From Gemmatimonadaceae bacterium (lineage in GTDB: Bacteria; Gemmatimonadota; Gemmatimonadetes; Gemmatimonadales; Gemmatimonadaceae): a DNA stretch of 9,182 nucleotides. The stretch covers positions 1 to 9,182 of the forward strand of contig JANWKK010000033.1 in assembly GCA_025451425.1 (NCBI GenBank). Direction: 5' to 3'. Below are positions 6,275 to 9,182 of this stretch, in pieces. The first letter of the stretch is position 1, and every line of letters begins with the position of its first letter. The notes beneath the pieces are model-generated. The model worked only from the letters and a program-made list of their open reading frames with translations, was not told the origin of the DNA and did not search any database. A program made the translations under genes and the position numbers.

Positions 6275-8032
6275 ATGAGCGAGAAACGGAACGGTGCGGG
6301 ACCCACCCACGAGGCCCGCGATGGAGGGCGACTCACGCAATTTCGGCGACGCGCCTTGTTGCTCTTGCTCTCCGATCGGCGCCGCCTGCTCCTCGACACA
6401 GTGCTGCTCGGCGTCGCCGGCGTCGCCGCGGCGCAGCTCTTCAATTTCCTTCTCGGCCTGTCGCGTGCCTTCTTCCTCGTGCGCATTGCCGGCTATCGGC
6501 CGCCGGGCCTTCCCAGCGAAGGCGCGTTACCAAGCGAAATAGTAGGGCCGCACGGGCTCGCGCTCGTCCCCCTCGTCACAACGATTGGCGGACTCCTCGT
6601 CGGCATTCTTACGAGCTGGCTCGCTCCCGAAGCCGAGGGACACGGCACCGATGCGGTCGTGCGCGCATTTCATCGTTCGGCTGGAGCGCTACGCCCACGC
6701 GTCGCTCCCGTCAAACTGATTGCATCGGCCCTAACGATTGGCTCCGGAGGTGCGGCTGGACGCGAGGGTCCGATTGCGCTCATCGCCGCGGCGATTGGAT
6801 CGTGGTACGCCACGATAACGCGTCGCGGCGACGCGGAGCGACGACTGCTTCTCCTCATCGGCGCCGCGGCTGGGCTCTCCGCGATCTTTCGATCGCCAAT
6901 CGGGGCAGCACTGTTCGTGATCGAGGTGCTCTATGCGGACATGGAGTTCGAAGCCAGTGCGCTGCTGTATGCGACGCTCGCGGCGATAATCGCGTACGCC
7001 ATCAATGGATTGTTTGTCGGCTGGGGAGCGCTCTTCCAGGTTCCGCCGGTTACCGCCTTCCGTTCTCCCCTCTCCTATGGGTGGTATGCGTTGCTTGGTG
7101 TCGTCGCTGGTCTCTTCGCGACAGCGCTCCCGATCGTGTTCTACCGCACCCGTGACCTGTTTCGGCGATTACCTGTTCCGCTCTTTCTCAAGCCGGCGAT
7201 CGGCGGACTCCTGACGGGCCTCGTGATTCTCGCCTTCCCGCAGGTGATCGCGGGTGGGTACGGCTGGATTCAGCGCGCCATCGATGGACAGATGACGTTA
7301 GGCACCATGGCGATACTCGCCGTCGCCGAGATCGTCGCGCTGAGCTTCACGGTGAGTTCAGGTGGGTCGGGTGGCGTGTTCGCGCCGAGCCTCTTCATCG
7401 GCGCAATGCTCGGAGGTGCGTGTGCGGCGCTCGGGCACCAGCCCGTCGCGCCGTTCGTTGTCGTCGGCATGGCTGCGGTCTTTGCCGGCGCCGCGCATGT
7501 ACCGATCGCCACGATGATGATGGTAACGGAGATGACCGGCGGCTACACGCTGCTCGTACCGGCCGCACTCGCCGTGTTGTTGAGCTACCTCGTGCAAACG
7601 CGTCTCTCGTCGCATTTCCAGTACAAGAGCATTTACGAGGCGCAGGTGCGCTCACGCGCCGATTCGCCCGCCCACTACGCCCAACATCTCGAGATCGCCC
7701 TACGAATCCTTCGCGAAGAGGAGCTCTCGAACCTCGACCTCGGCGAGCTGGATCTCGTGTCGCTCGTTCGTTCAGGCATCCGTGTCGAGCTGCCTAACGA
7801 TCGCCGGCTCTTCGTCGGCTGTCTCCGAGCGGAGAGCCCCTTCATCGGCACGACGATTGGAACGAGTGGACGCCAGCTCGCGGGAAGAGATACGAATGTC
7901 CTTGGCATCCTCCGAGGCAACGAGATGCTGCCGCCGCGCGCCGATATCGTGCTCGCCGCTGGCGATCGACTGATTCTCATCGGCGACGGCGCGAGCGTCG
8001 ATGAATTGCGCGGCCACTTTGATCCGTGGTGA
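6275..8032 (+). CDS. CLC-family chloride channel/transporter with C-terminal TrkA-C domain
   Basis: A 585-residue inner-membrane CLC anion transport protein. Selectivity-filter motifs are present: GREGP at 162-166 with the external gating Glu E164, GGVFAPSLF at 366-374, and a Tyr (Y454 in KSIYEAQV) where CLC-ec1 has Y445. The first filter motif, GSGIP in CLC-ec1, is GHGTD here (122-126), as in some other bacterial CLC subgroups. In the helix after GAAAGLSAIFRSP the sequence is LFVIEVL: E217 aligns with CLC-ec1 E202 and V218 with the internal proton glutamate E203. Residues about 500-583 form a cytoplasmic TrkA-C/RCK-C domain (SPFIGTTI, VLGILRG, GDRLILIG), found in some prokaryotic CLCs and K+ transporters as a regulatory ligand site. 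The frame is open from a GTG at 6185, but I choose the ATG at 6275 because it avoids an 80-bp overlap; no clear ribosome site precedes it, so translation may depend on the upstream gene. Confidence 0.92.
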   Translation: MSEKRNGAGPTHEARDGGRLTQFRRRALLLLLSDRRRLLLDTVLLGVAGVAAAQLFNFLLGLSRAFFLVRIAGYRPPGLPSEGALPSEIVGPHGLALVPLVTTIGGLLVGILTSWLAPEAEGHGTDAVVRAFHRSAGALRPRVAPVKLIASALTIGSGGAAGREGPIALIAAAIGSWYATITRRGDAERRLLLLIGAAAGLSAIFRSPIGAALFVIEVLYADMEFEASALLYATLAAIIAYAINGLFVGWGALFQVPPVTAFRSPLSYGWYALLGVVAGLFATALPIVFYRTRDLFRRLPVPLFLKPAIGGLLTGLVILAFPQVIAGGYGWIQRAIDGQMTLGTMAILAVAEIVALSFTVSSGGSGGVFAPSLFIGAMLGGACAALGHQPVAPFVVVGMAAVFAGAAHVPIATMMMVTEMTGGYTLLVPAALAVLLSYLVQTRLSSHFQYKSIYEAQVRSRADSPAHYAQHLEIALRILREEELSNLDLGELDLVSLVRSGIRVELPNDRRLFVGCLRAESPFIGTTIGTSGRQLAGRDTNVLGILRGNEMLPPRADIVLAAGDRLILIGDGASVDELRGHFDPW

Positions 8033-8043
8033 TGGCCGCAGCG

Positions 8044-8058
8044 CGGACGGAGCGTCCG
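8044..8058 (+). terminator. Small hairpin after the CLC gene (weak terminator candidate)
   Basis: CGGACG (8044-8049) and CGTCCG (8053-8058) form a perfect 6-bp GC-rich stem with a 3-nt loop, 11 bases after the CLC stop. There is no T-run, so intrinsic termination is doubtful. The rest of the spacer to 8192 shows no convincing promoter. Confidence 0.25.
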
Positions 8059-8192
8059 AGCTACTGCGACCGGCCTCACTGCACCAAGGGCCACGCGCTC
8101 ATCTCGTTGCCAGTTACTCTTCCTAGGTCGGCGCGCGGGATGGCCGTGAGGGCTGACACAGGGCCATAGGCATCTGGAACGGGAGAAACAAC

Positions 8193-8411
8193 ATGGCTGG
8201 AAATATTCGTGTACCGGTCGCTGCCATACCATTTGAGAACAACCGGGGCGCGACGGTGCTCTGTGATGACGGCTCCGTGTGGGATCTCCTCTATAGTGAG
8301 GACGGAAACATTGCGTGGAGCGATCTCAGAAACCCGCTTCCCGGATCCGCCGCGGCGCGGGGATGGCAGCCGGATACAGCTGTTCGCGAAGCCCCAGCAC
8401 GAGAAGCATAA
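8193..8411 (+). CDS. Very small hypothetical protein
   Basis: A 72-residue protein with no signal peptide or membrane segment. The start is supported by GGGAG (8181-8185) 7 nt before the ATG. The central part, VLCDDGSVWDLLY (22-34) followed by W42 and the stretch NPLPGS (47-52), resembles the short repeat-like units of small bacterial proteins in which a 'cDDGtvW' strand precedes a 'W-x-x-L-x-x-iPG' ending. That suggests one small beta unit, as an inference. The last 20 residues are Ala/Arg-rich and low in information. The minus-strand frame across the same bases (8076-8480) has no supporting start site or motif. The gene stands alone, with spacers on both sides. Confidence 0.6.
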   Translation: MAGNIRVPVAAIPFENNRGATVLCDDGSVWDLLYSEDGNIAWSDLRNPLPGSAAARGWQPDTAVREAPAREA

Positions 8412-8702
8412 CGACGCGGTTGCACGCGCCGGGAGTGCGGAAGCTTGGCGTCTCTCAGCCGACGCCAAGCTTCCGAACATCCCTCCGGTTACACGCCTGC
8501 TCGAGCCCGAGGGAGTGCCCGCTCGTGTCCTTGCGCGCCTCGGGGCGCCACAAGTTGCTTCGAAAATCGCCGAAAAGAGCTCGGAAAATCGCTTGCTGAT
8601 TGATGCTCGTCAGGCACACTCGAGTCGCGCGCGTGTCAAGGTCTTCCAGAAAATTAGACAATACGATGTCTAGCGCAGCGCACTTGAAATCGGACACATC
8701 AT
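8412..8702. other. Spacer of 291 bases without a convincing gene
   Basis: Apart from the hairpin at 8438-8475, I see no supported gene. Open frames cross it on the plus strand (8209-8673) and minus strand (8455-8832). Each overlaps a better-supported neighbour in another frame and none has a family motif. The stretch 8570-8700 is lower in GC than its surroundings, with A-rich runs such as GGAAAATCGC and CCAGAAAATTAG, consistent with non-coding DNA or decayed sequence. Confidence 0.5.
8438..8475. terminator. Perfect 15-bp-stem hairpin between convergent genes
   Basis: CGGAAGCTTGGCGTC (8438-8452) and its exact complement (8461-8475) are separated by an 8-nt loop. The hairpin lies 26 bases after the stop of the small hypothetical gene and downstream of the minus-strand barrel gene, a normal place for a shared terminator. 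There is no T-run on either side, so it is either a U-tract-less terminator or another structured element. Confidence 0.5.
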
Positions 8703-9182
8703 TCAGAAGAATACACCGAGCGACACGGGCAGGATGCGTATTCCCGCGTCGCCTCTCGTCCGGTGGTAGCGCGCTTCGACGAACATCGTCACGTCGGTCA
8801 ACTCGAAGCGCACGCCGCCGCCGGCACTCCATCCGCGCGTGGTGGATCGGTCAGTGGACTCGACAAGGAAGCGCTGGCTGCTGTAGAAGCCGATGCCGCC
8901 GAGGACATAGGGCACGACAAAGCTGTGAGTCGGGACAGCGAGCAACGCGCTTCCGGTCGCCATGAGAATTTGATCTTTCAACGAGTTGGCGGAGTACCTC
9001 ATCTCATGAAAGGCGCCGTCGATGCGGAATTCAAGCGGCGTGGCAGGTACGCCTACGTCGAACAACAAGCCGAAGTGGTATCCCGCGCGCTTGTCGCTGC
9101 CGTACGCGCTGAGGGGGGCTGTAACACCGGCTGAAATACCGAGTCGGGCTGGGATCTGGCCCTGCGCGCGAATACTCGATGC
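8703..9182 (-). CDS. Outer-membrane beta-barrel protein, 5' end outside the window
   Basis: The C-terminal 159 residues of an outer-membrane barrel of the small porin-like (OMP_b-brl) type; the frame is open to the right edge, so the start and signal peptide lie beyond it. A TTG at 9068 is internal, because the upstream codons continue the same strand pattern (RLGISAGVTAPLSAYGSD, then YHFGLLFDVGV). Alternating polar and hydrophobic strands are clear: SFVVPYVLGGIGFYSSQ, then GWSAGGGVRFELTD and VTMFVEARYHR, each typical of the last strands of such barrels. The protein ends LPVSLGVFF, with a terminal Phe as in the BAM-recognised beta-signal. No enzymatic motif is visible. Function could be structural, porin-like or adhesin-like; the sequence does not distinguish these. 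Confidence 0.85.
   Translation of the reverse strand, partial: ASSIRAQGQIPARLGISAGVTAPLSAYGSDKRAGYHFGLLFDVGVPATPLEFRIDGAFHEMRYSANSLKDQILMATGSALLAVPTHSFVVPYVLGGIGFYSSQRFLVESTDRSTTRGWSAGGGVRFELTDVTMFVEARYHRTRGDAGIRILPVSLGVFF

Noticed and set aside
8455..8832. A minus-strand frame containing DFKC, faintly like the end of the MarR protein
   Set aside because: The similarity is limited to four residues, the frame overlaps the barrel gene, and no helix-turn-helix is present, so a MarR remnant is not supported.
1..9182. CRISPR array, transposon, prophage, toxin-antitoxin or defence island
   Set aside because: No spaced direct repeats, transposase motifs, terminal inverted repeats, phage genes or known defence domains were seen on either strand.

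Overview
The window is GC-rich bacterial DNA with dense, short-spaced genes. A Pal-type lipoprotein, a second lipoprotein and an outer-membrane beta-barrel point to a diderm (Gram-negative-type) cell. GC content, the alanine/arginine-rich proteome and the style of the Pal and barrel proteins are compatible with Gemmatimonadota or a similar soil-type phylum. That placement is an inference from general appearance, not from a marker gene. I found no rRNA, tRNA, CRISPR array, transposase, phage gene or recognisable defence system.

Layout, left to right. (1) 1-1483, plus strand: the 3' part of a NodB-type polysaccharide deacetylase, overlapping by ATGA a flippase-like membrane protein of the LPG-synthase transmembrane family; this is a small envelope/glycan operon. 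It ends at a strong bidirectional hairpin terminator (1505-1535). (2) 1565-2128, minus strand: an orphan Pal/OmpA-family lipoprotein. Its upstream region (2129-2323) is shared with a divergent gene and carries palindromes and a short GC-rich repeat cluster. (3) 2324-4307, plus strand: an uncharacterised lipoprotein whose 3' end overlaps the start of an MHS-family (ProP/KgtP-like) major facilitator transporter. (4) 4427-4810, plus strand: a small zinc-ribbon protein, convergent with (5) 4830-5785, minus strand: a MarR-family repressor downstream of a stand-alone, degenerate CheY-like receiver protein. (6) 5786-5988: a divergent control region with a good sigma70-type promoter for the receiver gene, its -35 box lying in a palindrome surrounded by further inverted repeats. 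(7) 5989-8032, plus strand: a two-helix membrane protein followed 10 bp later by a CLC chloride channel/transporter with a C-terminal TrkA-C domain. (8) 8193-8411, plus strand: a very small hypothetical protein. (9) 8412-8702: no convincing gene, with a perfect 15-bp-stem hairpin. (10) 8703 to the right edge, minus strand: an outer-membrane beta-barrel protein open at its 5' end.

The most interesting unit is 4830-8032. A MarR regulator and a receiver lacking conserved catalytic residues are divergent from a small membrane protein plus a CLC protein, across a palindromic promoter. The CLC keeps the external gating glutamate, but by my alignment the internal proton glutamate is replaced by valine, as in channel-type CLCs. 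Nothing here amounts to a clearly new system; the findings are individual oddities worth checking.
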